Shown in pieces: positions 22,171-35,122 of a stretch of DNA of 35,244 bases. Made by a program: the position numbers and the translations under genes. The stretch covers positions 83,788-119,031 of the forward strand of contig NW_003156235.1 in assembly GCF_000003605.2 (NCBI RefSeq). The letters run 5' to 3'. Source of the DNA: Saccoglossus kowalevskii. Its lineage: Eukaryota; Hemichordata; Enteropneusta; Harrimaniidae. The notes below the pieces were generated by a model, which searched no databases, was not told the DNA's origin, and saw nothing but the letters and a program-made list of their open reading frames with translations. Positions within the stretch are counted from its first letter, which is position 1. Each line of letters opens with the position of its first letter.

Positions 22171-22294
22171 TTAAAGCGCGGTGGTTGTCGTGTTCGAATT
22201 TCATGTAAATAAACAATGTATTTTACACGCGTTGTATACGTCGCTATGAGTCCCATATCGAACAGGGCGCCGCACGACGACTCCCGCCCTTTAA
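22171..22294. mobile_element. TTAA-flanked MITE, copy 4 (short form)
   Basis: A 124-bp element begins TTAAAGCGCGGTGGTTGTCG and ends CGACGACTCCCGCCCTTTAA. The ends are inverted repeats and TTAA is at both edges. The last 45 bp (GTCCCATATCGAACAGGGCG onward) resemble the end of the 266-bp element in protease intron 6, suggesting an internally deleted relative. Confidence 0.75.
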
Positions 22295-23859
22295 AGTGTT
22301 TACCTCACTTTGAATTATGAATTGAAATATCTCATCTAAAATTTACACCGATCTTCCGCAAGACAACAGGACACGTGAGTGTTGAAATACAATGCTTTGT
22401 AGAAGTTTAAACAAACAGGTTCTTACAACAATCTTATTACATGGACTTTACATATATTCAGTGTATCCCGTAAATTTCAAACGGAAATACTGCATTGTTT
22501 TGTGGAAATCTTGGGTTTAGACATTTTCACAAGGTCTGGCAATTAGTCTGTCATGAAACGTTTATTTAAACAACTCGGTAAACAAATGACTAACTAGTTT
22601 GTTCAAATGTACTTCTCTATATCCAGGCTTTTAGACAATATATGGTAAATGAAGGTTTTGAATGAGATAACAGACAGAGAATTCTTTATTTTAAAAAGTC
22701 TAAATACGCTTCTCACCCAGTCTCTCACAATGTACGGTTGAGCAGGACTTGCTACGTTATTGACACGTATTGCTCTGCATCCAGAATGAATAGGGTGTGA
22801 TTATTAAATCATATGTGAGCGTGAAAATTTGTGAAAGATGGTCATTATTTTTAATATTATTTGTACTATGTTATATAGATCATATATATACAATTTAATG
22901 TACAAATGGTACCCGCGTGGGAAGGTGTTGCAGTATTTTTTTCATTTTTTTCATGGTCATTTTAAAAATCAAAATTCTATGTTTTCAAGTTTGTTTTATC
23001 ATATATGCAACCTAAAGGACGCCACCTACGTTTGAAAATTGAACCGTTGTGAGCACTTTGCGAAAACGAATGGATTATATCCATGTGTGTATTTATTCCT
23101 TTTCTGCGTTGTATGCAATATATTAGACCCTGGTTGAATCCAGGGTTGACATTGTTGTATGTAGTCAACATACATACAAAATTAAAAAAAAAAGGCGTTT
23201 GCAAAACATTAACATGACAATGACTAGTAATTAAAGCCACAGTGATTAATTTGGGTACAGATTCATGGTTTTTTCTAGTGTCTTTGGTTTTTCTAACTTT
23301 TCCATTGATTGGTTGATCTCAAGCTAACTTGCTATAACGATAGCACACCCACCAGTGTGTCGAAATATTGATGTAAGGCGTTGTGATTGGCCCGGTTTAA
23401 GTTTGATTTGGGATTTTTGAAACTTTTTCAACGAACATCCGATTAGACGTACGGCATCGGTTCGACATAGCAAATAAATATGATTTTGAAAATTGAGTAA
23501 TATACTAGAATATCTGCACCAATCGGTGACAAGAGTTCAGCAAGAAGAACGATGGGAATAAATCCCGGATAGAAATCCGATTTGAAATTAAAACACGCAT
23601 AGTCATATTAATCGAGCACCACAATAGCTTATTGTTTATAGAAAAAAAAGAAAGTTTAAATAAATCTTTTTTTTTTAAACATTGAATTGAAAATTAGTGT
23701 CTAGACTATTTTTGTCCCATTCCAGTGTGAATACCTGGTTGGGTTGGGTCATTAAACGTCAAGATATATTAACATATAGTCATGTGATCAATTCTGACCA
23801 ATATATATCAGTCGATTCAGCAGTGCAGGCATATCGACCTTAGCTTGTCAGATTTCAAG
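22295..23859. other. Region upstream of the MAP kinase gene, with promoter and 5'UTR unmarked
   Basis: No gene is supported. The last hundred or so bases before 23860 should contain the ERK 5'UTR and core promoter. A TATATAT run at about 23803 lies roughly 55 bp upstream of the start codon, but in AT-rich DNA this is weak evidence. Confidence 0.4.
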
Positions 23860-23972
23860 ATGGCGGCTGATGGCACTACTTCCCCTGAAATAGTTCGTGG
23901 ACAAATATTTGACGTTGGCCCGCGGTATACCAACTTGGCTTACATTGGGGAGGGAGCTTATGGCATGGTTTG
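23860..23972 (+). CDS. ERK1/2-type MAP kinase, coding exon 1 (3' partial)
   Basis: The 37 complete codons begin [15 protein letters not shown] and continue through [14 protein letters not shown] to GEGAYGMV, then two bases (TG) before the donor GTAAGT. This is the N-terminus of ERK1/2 MAP kinases: a short variable Ala-rich start, the V-R-G-Q-x-F-D-V-G-P-R-Y block, and the glycine-rich ATP-binding loop G30-E-G-A-Y-G35. ERK phosphorylates nuclear and cytoplasmic targets downstream of Ras, Raf and MEK. The start codon has a good context (AAGATGG). The split TG plus the next base would restore the Cys usually found after GMV. The catalytic Lys, HRD, DFG and TEY motifs lie in later exons outside the window. 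Whether it is called MAPK1 or MAPK3 cannot be decided for an invertebrate single-copy ERK. Confidence 0.93.
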
Positions 23973-26622
23973 GTAAGTTTTCAGCTTTATTCAGTTGTGC
24001 ATTCGACCTGCCGGGCTCTGAAAAGCTACAAGCGGCACGCCCTCCCAACCACACTCCGAGTCTGAAGAAGGATTGGCAATCCGATCCGCGTCCTGTGTTG
24101 GTGACGCACTGTGTTTTGCTTAAAATTCAACCCTGTCCCATCAATCGACGCGCAACTTATGGGCATGTCCATCAAATGCTCAAAATGTCATTGACGTTTG
24201 TAGTTCATATTTAACAAACTGCGTTTGACTTATTTTCTCATCATGACTGGGGTGACCCCGATACTACTGGGAAGGACAGCTTGCCTTGTTATTGGCTGAT
24301 CTGATCGTCATTGACTTTTTGAAGTCTAGAGAGCTTGGAAACGACCCAATGTAAAAACAAACAACCATATCACCGTGCTGTGATCGTAAGTCTTTCTGAA
24401 AAACACAAAATGACGTAACTAGTGCAGCGTAACACTGTCATGTTTGTCAAATATACGAAATGCTGGCGAACGCGAATGACTTTCAGTGACGGTACTGGGA
24501 AAGTGTAATCTAAACGAGATAACTGCTACCTGCGTGCAAACACTGTAACGGCGTATTTGATCGTTAATCTCAATGCCTGGATATCTGGAATATAATATAT
24601 TGATGTCGTCTTGCATTGTTACACGGTATCAGTAATATTTTAGATCTTGAGGGGTAGAATTAATATGTAAAAGCTTTCCAAGGTACCCTCCAAGACAGAT
24701 TAAAATTGCGTTCCCAGGGTGGAGAAGGGGACCGTTCACAGCAAGATGCAGTAAATCACATAATAATATCAGGGAAGAATGATATAAACATTTTTGAGTC
24801 TGTGAAAAGCAGTGACACAAGTGTATGCGCTAATAAGGTTGATTCAATAAATAGAATAAATAAATAAATAGATTTTTTTTTGTTCAAATGAAAATAAAGA
24901 CGTAACATTTACCATGATATGATCTAGTATCAGTAGATTAAGCGAGAATTTCACACGAACATCGACAGTGTGGTATCTGATAGTACTTTATAAAAGATTC
25001 CCAAAAATAATGCTGTTACATCCAAGATGGACGTTCACAAATCTAGACACTCCCCGTTTTTTCTCCCAAAAACTATATTATGCATGACTGTTGTTGGATT
25101 AATATACACGCTATTAGAAATAAAAAAAAATAGGAGAATCGTCGTGCATCTGGCTAGCTTGTACTGACTCTGGGCAAGCAGCTTTCGAATCAAAAACATG
25201 TAAATCAAATTCTTACTGTACCCAGTGTAGATCAAATTATGAGAAAGCCGGTCTGTGTTGACACCGGCATGAATGAGAAAACATGTGAATGAACAAACAA
25301 AAGTCGAGAAAGAAGTGCAAAAACATCACCCTGTTAATTCTGGTGATCTACCAAAATATGACATAAAATGCAGCATGAATACACAACATTACAAGTGAAA
25401 ATAACCTCAATACCCTGGACAAGTTATTACTTGTGTTTCTAGACTTTATGAGAACCCAAGGAACGTTGTAATCACTACACCCGCAATGATCATATTGAGT
25501 GCACTCATGGGTTGTTGACCTGCCGATACTGTAAATTTTGTTAGTGATTGGTTAACCCAGCGTTCCATACTGTTCATATGCAAACATTTGCAGACGAGCA
25601 CCCAGTCAGTGTTGAAAATACCGATCAATAAATGCAGCAAACAGAACACAGTTCATGGGCTTTTCAAAATAAAAACAATACACTGCCATTGCACGAGACA
25701 TGGTGATCTTTTTTGAAACGCGTTTAAAAGTTAACATAAAAGACGAAACATGTATTTTAAGTACATCAATCCTTGGCATCCAGAGTATTGGCACGTTGCA
25801 ACTATTGCAAAATTACAAATTTACTGTTCTTAAACCAACTTGTTAGATTTTCTGTTATTCTATAATTTTTATTATGAAGTATTTTTTTCTTAATTTGCAT
25901 ATTGACAGTGGAAAAGTATGTTTTCAAGGGTGCGACTACTCTCCATGCTAGTCGGCGCTTCTTCAAATCGCCTCTGCCACAGTTTGATTATACATTTATG
26001 CAAATCAAGGGTCAATGGTAGGGTCAAACCCCAACTACTAATGTGCTTAAATATGGCAGAGTTCACGGGAACTTTAAAACGTACTCTGAATGAATAAAAT
26101 TCTGACGTGGAATTGAAACCAAAGCACATGGAAGTTATGGAAAGTGGGTATGGCCGCCGTCTTGTATAAACTTGCGTATTAATGTGTCAAATCATAGCGT
26201 GAAAAGTCACATGTGGCAGAGGTGTTAACCTACCAGCGCTATGAATTCTAGGATGGAGAATGATCCATTATCTAAAACATCGTCCTAAGGGATACAAAGT
26301 TGTCAAATTACAGTACATGTCTTTGAAATATAACCTTGTATGAAAATTTAGCACATGCCTGAAGTTGGTTTCTGGCATGTTCTGTTTGTAGTTCGAGGGT
26401 TGTCTCAATTGAGCTGCATCCGCTATAATTGAGCCTCCATATATTTTCATACTTGTATCTGTAAGTTTCTGACTTGACAAAGCATGGAATCTGTTGGCAA
26501 TATTTCTGAAAACTTGTTGATATCGACTGTTGGTTGGTGATTTTCATAGAAATGCAATGTATAAGTGTTGGGGGCAAGCTGAAATGTTTTCTGCTCTAGA
26601 TTGAGCAGTCGTATTTGGGCAA

Positions 26623-26772
26623 TGGTTACCTTGAACATGCTCAGGAATCGAGTCCCAAGCGATGATAACACGTGCTAAGAATGCAAAGGCTCATGGGTAG
26701 ACGCTTGTTTGTAAACAATGACATGCTATGGCCATCTGACGCATGCGTAGGTGACGACTTCCCTCGCTTTAA
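26623..26772. mobile_element. TTAA-type MITE, copy 5 (5' end eroded)
   Basis: The right half is intact: AAAGGCTCATGGGTAGACGC, GTAAACAATGACATGCTATGG and GGTGACGACTTCCCTCGCTTTAA, with TTAA at 26769-26772. The left terminal repeat is decayed (only TTACCTTGAACATGCTCAGGA-like remnants align), so the left limit is approximate. Same family and orientation as 4774-4940. Confidence 0.65.
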
Positions 26773-29167
26773 ATTAATTTTTGCTTACTTGCTTGTAGGG
26801 GAAATAAACTGTGAGTATCAATAATGAGTATCTACTAAAATCTCTGTATACAGTATTTTTGGCATACCCAATCTGCAGTGACCTTAAGTTTTTGGATGCC
26901 AATGTCAATTATTATAACCATTCACAAATTATTATAATTTTTTCAAAATTTTAATAGGAAATTATTCTTTGGTCCAAAATTCTCAAAAAATATTAAAAAT
27001 AATGCATAAAAGCAGACAAATTGTTAAGTAAAAATATGGCACTTAAAAGATTTAAGAGGCATGGCTTAAAACATGCCACATCAAACTTAATCTCTTCAGT
27101 TTAGAGAGTCGGTTGAAGGTCCTTTCAATTACTGTCTACAAAAATCAGGGTTTCATTTTTTTGCACTTTTGTTTAGAAGAACAGAAAGGTTTTATGAAGA
27201 GATTATGTTTGAGTGCACATGTTTTAATTATTCACGACCCCTAATACGGAGTGGAATGTTCCGTGTCATCCCCATCAGACATGCTCCATTGGAAGGCTAT
27301 TTACTGATTTTGTTCCATCAGTTTTTTGTGCACTTACAGAATCGACAGGTTTGTTTGTGTTCAAATTGACTATAATTCTTTTCACCACTAGTTATCTCTT
27401 TTCAGCACATTTTCACAAAATAGTCCCGTTTATAGTCTGCCTTTTACTTTAGAAGATTGGGACAAAAATGGTTGCGTTTTTCGAATGAAAACTGAAAATT
27501 CACTAAAATTTTGTCTGTTGGCACCAAATTTAGGGTTCGTTCCTAGAAATATTGATGCTTATCGCGAGCTAGTAGGAAAAACAACAAAACAGTTTCGTAG
27601 AGATTTCAGTTCATTTATTTTGAACTAGAACTCAAGTCATCGATGTAGACAAGATGTCAAACACGAAAACTCCATCTTTGAGCTAGTTCGGTTGAAATAT
27701 GCATACCGGTAATCAATTTTTGGTAATCACTTGAAAACTTGATTGGTTAGATGATCGTCGCATGAAGGGGCAGAGAAATATAAGAATATTTTTGCTTTGT
27801 GCATTGTTGCGTCCAGTAGATTTTTGTTGTCACTTTCCAATAAGGCAGATTGTGAAATTGAACTGCGTGTTTTGGGAAATCACGCCATCAACCATTGATG
27901 GCAATTTCCCATGACAGCATTTAAATTCATTTGCCTGTTCAAATTTTTCAGCAATCGCCAGTTGGCAAGTAGGCATTTAATTAATTCAGTCTCATTGGCG
28001 ATCATTTGTCGTTTTGGTGAGGTCTGTTCTAGCATATAATAAATACAAATAATTTCCTCTTCCAATAGAGCATCACATATGGTTATTTGACAACGCGCCC
28101 ACTTTTTCAATGTCTGTGGTTCTGTTTAACTTTATTTTTCTAATACAGTACTCGTCCAACTTGGCACTCAAGAGTACTCGGCTCACAAAATCATGATTTT
28201 TAGGGGGTGGCTGCTTAGTTGAGCACCACTTTTGTGCAATTTACCGGGAATTCCCAAAGGCATTGTGGTAATGCAATGTGGAAGTGAATTATCAACGTCA
28301 AAGTAAGATCTGTTGAAATTGATTTCAGCAAGAAATAACATAATTTGTAATTAGCAAATTTTTAATTGAACTGAATATGTAATTAAGTATTTACTGCTTT
28401 TCACGGTTGAGTTGGAGTATGGTAATTTAATTTCTAGCGCATTTTCATTTCACCCTACTGTGAAATACTTTATTTTAGTGTATGTAAAATCAGTGACTGT
28501 GTATCTTGTTTCTTGACGCATGGAGCCGGGAACAGCCACTGGTGGCACTGTATACAATCAAGACCTATTTTGGCTTGCCGTAGCTTATTTAGATTTCATT
28601 GTAAAACAAAAAAGGAGTTGTTATATTTGTTGGCCAGTTTAGTATGATAGAAAGTGTTTAGTCTTCAAATAACCACAATAAAGTGGTAGTCAAGACCGAA
28701 TGTACTTGATTCCGGCATTTCTATTAATTTCACTTTAAAATAATATTTATAAGCTATGTCATAACTTCGTTAAAGGTTATTAGCATATTGTGTACGCAGT
28801 GCGCATGCTTTGGGCTCTTTTTCTGTATTCCACAACGCATGCGTCATCACAGTGAGATCAGTTGAAATTAACATTGCATGTAATGTCGCGTTCAGCATCT
28901 TCAAAGTGTTCATCACATTGATGGTGCTGAACGTTGTATTCAGATTTGAAGCCCTCACATAAGCGACGCTACCAGATATATACAACAGCTAATGAGCCAG
29001 CGACTGCTGAGGATTTGTACACACTCCCACCATGTCATACACTGTAATATGCAATGACAATCCTGGTTTCCCTATGACTCTGTATTTGAAGTGGTACAGT
29101 GACTGTGCAGTGTTCCTTGTTCTTGATGTACATGTAAAGTCAATGTTAAGCTTGTTCAAATTCTATA

Positions 29168-29559
29168 CAGTCAAACTTGTGTTGGTGACCACCTCTATAT
29201 AAAGACCATCTGCCTATAATGACCACTTTTAGGTCGTCCCAAGACGTGATGTATGAGCAGCCAGGGTATAAAGACTACGTGTTATGGGTTATCACCTTTT
29301 TAGCCATATTTTTGTAGATACATGTACACCTCTTTGACCAAAATCAGAATTTTAATTTCTTCAAGTCAAAATTATTTGATTTTGATTGACTCAAAGAAAT
29401 GTATTTTTGGTACAACAGTACCTTATTAATTTCTGGACAATATTATGCATTATTAAATACATTTATGAGTTGGCCATCGATAAATTAATAAAGACCACTC
29501 GACTATAAAGACCATTTTAAGGAAGTCCCTTGGGTGTTCACTATATACAGGTTTGAATG
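29168..29559. mobile_element. pogo/Tigger-like MITE with TA target site
   Basis: A 392-bp non-coding element starts CAGTCAAACTTGTGTTGGTG after a TA. Its right end, read from the other strand, starts CATTCAAACCTGTATATAGTG. Both ends then carry repeats of the words TATAAAGACCA and GACCACT/GACCATTTTA in inverted arrangement. The CAGTCAAAC start with TA duplication is typical of pogo-type Tc1/mariner elements. The right TA is degraded. Confidence 0.6.
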
Positions 29560-30889
29560 ATGTATTTTATACAAGCTGTACATTTTGCATAGAACCCACA
29601 TCAAGCATGGCTACGACTCGTGTGGTTTTCTGTTTTTTCCCTTCCCCACAACCTTGCTTTGTGTTCCTAATTAATGGCAGAATCTCAAACTTGCTTTTAT
29701 TTTTAAACTGATAACTTAAATATCGTGGATTTATTCATTAATTTCAATTTTGATTGATGGTATTTGTTATGGAGGAAGAATTCCCATGAGGAGGGGTGGG
29801 GGTGGGGTTGTTTCCTGGAAATGTCTGGAATAACATCTAGATTGTTGCCGCACCTTCTTTTACTTTATGCTGCTATAATGAATGTCTGTTATAAAACCTT
29901 CTGAATCAAAAGCATGACCCACATACCCCCTATGAGAGTTGCTGTGTTCTTTTATTAAGCAATCAATTGATATTATAATATCACTATAGTTCAGACAAGC
30001 ATGTACATTTATGCTCGAAAATTGTATGAGCTTTTAACATTTCTTGAGTATATTTATAAATATACTGATTCTTACCTCTCTATTGCTCTAGAAAATGTGT
30101 CAAATTTTTTATTTTTTGGAGACAAACATCACATGTGCAATACCTGGGGGTAGGCTCTGAATTTGTCTTTTTTCTATAGTTCGTATTACCATAAATTATT
30201 TGGCATTTATTAAAAATTTATATACGAGATTTTGCGGCAGTTTGTGAGAAGAACATTCGTATGTACATGTAAATTCGATCCAAAGATCTTCGCATCCATA
30301 TTTTGTGACTAATAAATAGTTACTAAAGTTGAGAATATATTTTAATAGTTGAACTGAGGTCAACAAATTTCTCCAAGGGCCATTAAAACTGAATATTGAT
30401 GACATTGAAGTAGCTACATATTTTATTATATTTATGAAATATACGCAACATAAATCAAACATCGATGAATCGTTGGATTCTGTGGTAGATGACATTCTGT
30501 TTTTCGTAAACAGTTGTGCATGCTCAAAAAAAAAGAAAGTCATTGGAATATTATCATTGAGTTTCATTGACCACAACTTTCCCAGATGTAATATTAGAAA
30601 GTGTTAGTGTGTGAAAAAGATCAATCTTTGACTACTTGTGTAGACGAGTGTCGTATTCACAAAAGTGTGTTACTTTGCTACGACTCGTGACCACACTTGC
30701 CTCTTTCATTTACATTAGCGCCTGTGCTTATAATAGAGCAAATACAACATCCGCATTTACTTAAACTGGATTATTAAAATGTGACGTAGTTGACCTGACC
30801 ATAGACGCACAGTTCTGTCATTTTAATACGCAAGTGTATGTATAACTTAACTTATACATGTGGATAGATATATCATGAGTAGTGTATTA

Positions 30890-31067
30890 CTGTAAAATCT
30901 GTATTAAAAGCCGTGGCTTCTATTAAAATGGTACAATGCAACAGGGGATGCGGCTTCTCTGTTAAGGCATCTACACGTATGATATGGTTAATTTTTGGTT
31001 CTCAATTGTTCAAAAAGAATGGGTGCGGCTTCTATCAGGGATGCGGCTTATAATACAAATTTTACAG
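30890..31067. mobile_element. TA-flanked MITE with GCGGCTT-containing inverted ends
   Basis: A 178-bp element is flanked by TA on both sides (30888-30889 and 31068-31069). Inverted repeats of about 30 bp: left CTGTAAAATCTGTATTAAAAG then CCGTGGCTTC, and right, read from the other strand, CTGTAAAATTTGTATTATAAG then CCGCATC. The interior also repeats GGGATGCGGCTTCT / GGGTGCGGCTTCTAT. Non-coding; probably moved by a Tc1/mariner-class transposase. Confidence 0.7.
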
Positions 31068-33931
31068 TAATTGTTATTTGCTTTGAGCATTTATGGAGGA
31101 ATAAATGAAAAATTACTATGAAAGTTAATAAATCTATTTCGCAGCTTTCTAAAAATCTAAACTAATGCAGAGACTGTTTGTGATATTGTATTCAAGACAT
31201 CGTTCTGGCTCATTAGCATAACTGCTTACCATGCATAAACACCGATTACAATTAGTTTACCATGTTGCTATTATAATGTATTGTTATTTTGAACTGTTTC
31301 CAGTTTGAGGATGCATTGGTGACATAATTACTATTTTTTGAGTCGATTCAAATCATGGTTGTCCCACATTCTGAGGCAAAGTGCAACTAGACATGAGTGA
31401 AACAAATTCATGTGTATCAATAAGTTGAGGTTGGGAGATTTTGAAATGACGTCTCGCACATGTGCAACTTATATCATGCATGCAAGAGACCTCTTTCATG
31501 ACCCCTGAAGGTCACACATCCTGGTACTTTCATTGGTATGACAGTGTCACAAGTGTACACAATTTTGGTATTTGAATGTGTTGTTTTGTTTCTAACAGAA
31601 AATATTACTCTAATAAGTAAAAAAAAAACTATCTGTAAAAATCAGGGCTGAAATATCAATAAATTAAATTTATTTTTGATTTTCATAACCAATGAAATTA
31701 CCAGCATCTTTTAGAGGTCATGGAAGTGACATGTTTAGAAGACTTTTGGAACTACTAAATTATATTCAAATTACTATTAAATAATTTTTAATAAAAATTC
31801 AAGAAATATTTTGTAAAACCACAGACATCTTGAATTTATTTATCGATAGTCTGTTATGTCAAAAGGTTTGCATCACCCAATCAGATTGTCAGGATTATTA
31901 TTACATAATATGGTGATATAGATTATTACACTGAACTTACATGATGTATGGAATAAATTCCATTGTGGAATTTAAGAGACATGAAATGACTTTCTAATCA
32001 AGCAAATGTATTTATAGTTTATTTTATTTCACGATACTGACAATTTTTACCTGTTGTGCTCGCTTGTACATGTACACTGGCTAATATGGTTACTTTGCAT
32101 ACTTGCGGATTCTTTGAAGCGTTATGTTCACCTGTCTGGCTTAGTTACACTCACAGATTAGTATGTGTCAGTGTACTTTGTTGTCTGCGTTGTGAGAGGT
32201 CAGTAACCCAGAAACAGTATGGTTGACAGAGCTGTCATACTTGCATGTACGCATGGAGTGTTCTAATTGGGCGTAGGGTATGCCATGTCTCGTCACATTG
32301 CCTCATGGGAGTTATGTAACAATACATTTTGTGGCGTTTTTTTTCGTGGTCACATCCACATCTTGTAGGTACAGACTTGTGTATTATGTAACCAGATAAA
32401 GATTTAGTACATGTATGATGTACAGCCATTGCCAGATTGTGAGCAAAGAAACATACAAAATTCTTGCCATGTGGCTGTCATTGTTCCCATGCTGAAAAGC
32501 AACATCATCTTCTGAAACATAAATGCTTGGGAATAAAGCTACTAAACGAGCTGACTGGTGGAATTCTACTTGTCCGGAACTGAAATAAACAACCATAGTT
32601 ACATTGTACATCAGGGATTGAAATAGAATGTTTTCCTTGCATGCACATTTTTGAAATTTGAAATTTACCTGCACTAAATTGTTGTGAAATGCACCAAGTT
32701 ATAATAAAATTTACGGGTTCTCGATCAATGTGAACACGAAAGAATTTGCTTTTTTTTAGTTACCTTACAATATTTGTTGAACTTAATTTAGGCTTAGTGA
32801 ATATAATGAGAAAATGTTGTGTTCAGTGCTACATGCATAGTGTGCACATTATATTTTGAGTTTACTTGCACTAGCTAATAATCTATGTGCATAGTGCAGT
32901 GTGCACCAGAGTATTTCGACCCCTGTACATGTACACTTCCTGTAAAACACATTGAATTAGCTACATGCCATTTTAGCGAATTTGGTTCAATACATGAATT
33001 AACAAAATTTTAGTTAAAATGCCAACAATCTCATTGTGAGAATATACTTTATTCTAAATTAGCGACTTCTTGAATTAGCAAAATTACAGGTTAGCTAAAA
33101 TGAAATGCTAGTATTGTATATGTACATGCCTATATTGGACATGTGCTTTTAAGTAGACTAAGAATTTGCATAATAATGACAATTCCTTATGCGTAGACAG
33201 TCCATGCTATATATTCATACATGTATATGCCTTCTAGGGATATCAACCTACAATGTCTTAATCCTCTACAACTGTACCCATAATAGTCACCTTGACTGCA
33301 TGACACCATACCCTTCCTCTTATACACACGTACAGTACACTATGGTCCTAGCGTAACTTAACATTTAGCAAGGTTTAAACTGACCTAGAGCGAGCTTAGC
33401 GTACTTTCAAAATTGATGTGTATGTACATCTTAAAGGTAATTTGCCGAAACACGCCTGATTTTAGAAACATGGGTAAATACTACAAAAAATAAGCTAAAA
33501 TTATGAATGGCAATTTAACTTGATGTATAAGTTTTTAAACAAATATAAAAAGTTTTTAAGAATAGGCAAAGTCATCCAATAGCCAGCTTGAAAGTTAAGC
33601 TACCTCTGGACTGGACTATACTGTACACCAGACATGCGGAGTAGTTTAGATCTCATTGTACTGGCCAAAAAAACGAGAGCTTTTAGAAGGAGCTTATATG
33701 ATGTATTGCTGTAGGCATAGCTGCCACTGCACCCAGTTTCATGGTTAAGTTTAATAAAATTACCCAAATATTTAGATTTGCAATATCAAAAATATCTATT
33801 TTTGAAAGGCACCAATGCAAACTTTTTGGTCATCAAGGGCATTAATTGTTGTAATGAGTTCTGAGTAGTGTTGGTGTGACATTTGTTCAAATATTATTTT
33901 GATTTAAAGTAAAGATTGGATGTTTCACCTC

Positions 33932-33945
33932 GGGGGGGGGGGGGG
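33932..33945. repeat. Poly-G run (G14)
   Basis: Fourteen consecutive G occur in otherwise AT-rich intron sequence. Run lengths of this kind are often misassembled. Confidence 0.9.
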
Positions 33946-34084
33946 AGATCAGGAATTTCCATGTATTAAGTGAACAACTAGGAGACTACATCTCAAAGGT
34001 CTATTGGTGTTTGTGTTAGACTCGACTATGTGACTTTTGTATAGCGCATGTAGTTCATGAAGCACTACACAAATCACCATGGGG

Positions 34085-34165
34085 ATGCATCATGCACAAT
34101 AGGGGTATCACAACTGCAATGCACCATGGGAATACCACCATAGTGCACCATGAGAGTACAACATA
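34085..34165. repeat. Short tandem cluster of a GCACCATGGGAGTACCA-like motif
   Basis: Three imperfect units of about 24 bp: GCATCATGCACAATAGGGGT, GCACCATGGGAATACCACCA and GCACCATGAGAGTACAACAT. The same motif occurs as pairs at 17660, 17774, 19885 and 20001, spaced 21 bp within the clear pairs. Confidence 0.6.
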
Positions 34166-35122
34166 TCAACTAATTTGCATAATAATAGGATGTGTTAATT
34201 GCCTCTATTGTATGCAGTGTTATAATTATGCTCTATTATTCTTCTGGCATGGGAATGCCAGGGTGGGCACTGCATGGTAATGCAGGCATACCTTTAAATC
34301 AAAGGCCTCCATATTAAAAATAAATAGGCTGATAAAATATGTGTTTGCCACGTGTGGGTTTTCAAGTGAAAATTCTGTTAAACAAATACTTGTATGTATT
34401 TTGTGTGCATCGCTTCGAGTACTGTGCATGTTGTACAAACATGCGTGTATGCTGGTGAATTACAATTTCTGTCCTTGACTTTGAATATTCTGTGGAAGCT
34501 GGTTAATGAAAAAAAAATTACAATACAGGATGGAAGATAATTGCCTTGTATCAATTGTTAGTAAGCTTTTCTCCTATCTTTCCAAGTGAATGGAATGAGA
34601 CCTGCTTCTTTTGTCACAGGTCAAATCTGAGCTTTGTGTAAACATCTCTGTGCAGGTCATGACCTTTTCTAATGTAGGGAAATTAATCCCTATTTTAAAG
34701 TGGTGCAGTGTTTTGTGTAATTCTATATAGCAGTTGGTGAAGAAAAAAAACATAATTATGATATTTAATTTATTCATTGAATCAAATTTTTCCGATCTGA
34801 TAATAAAATATAATTGTCAACATTTGAAGTCAGACTCTGCAGTTATCTAAATTGTAGAAGGCGTATTCATAATGTAGGTCATGCAGCAGATTTATTCGTA
34901 ATTTACACTAAAAAGGAAAGGGTTTATCTGAATGCACATGTTTGTACAGATTGTAATAATAATAATCTCTATTGCTTTTGTATCCTTATTAGGATTTTGA
35001 ATAAATTGCAATACAAATGTGAAGAAAGAGACAAACAAAATGAGAAAAAAACAAAAACTGATAACCTAAATAAATAAGGTACAAATAAAACAGAAAAATT
35101 GTATTATAGGTGAATTGTTATA

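Noticed and set aside
23128..23145. Short hairpin CCCTGG-TTGAAT-CCAGGG
   Set aside because: A 6-bp stem without context is expected by chance in a window of this size.
23897..24214. 105-residue frame overlapping ERK exon 1
   Set aside because: It is in a different frame from the ERK coding sequence and mostly reads intron sequence.
30196..30576. 126-residue frame on the minus strand in the ERK intron
   Set aside because: AT-driven composition rich in F, N, I and S, no motifs, and no plausible exon structure.
32915..33125. Possible MITE with loosely inverted ends containing TGTACATGTACA and CATTTTAGC
   Set aside because: The inverted similarity is patchy and the edges cannot be defined; AT-rich background could produce it.
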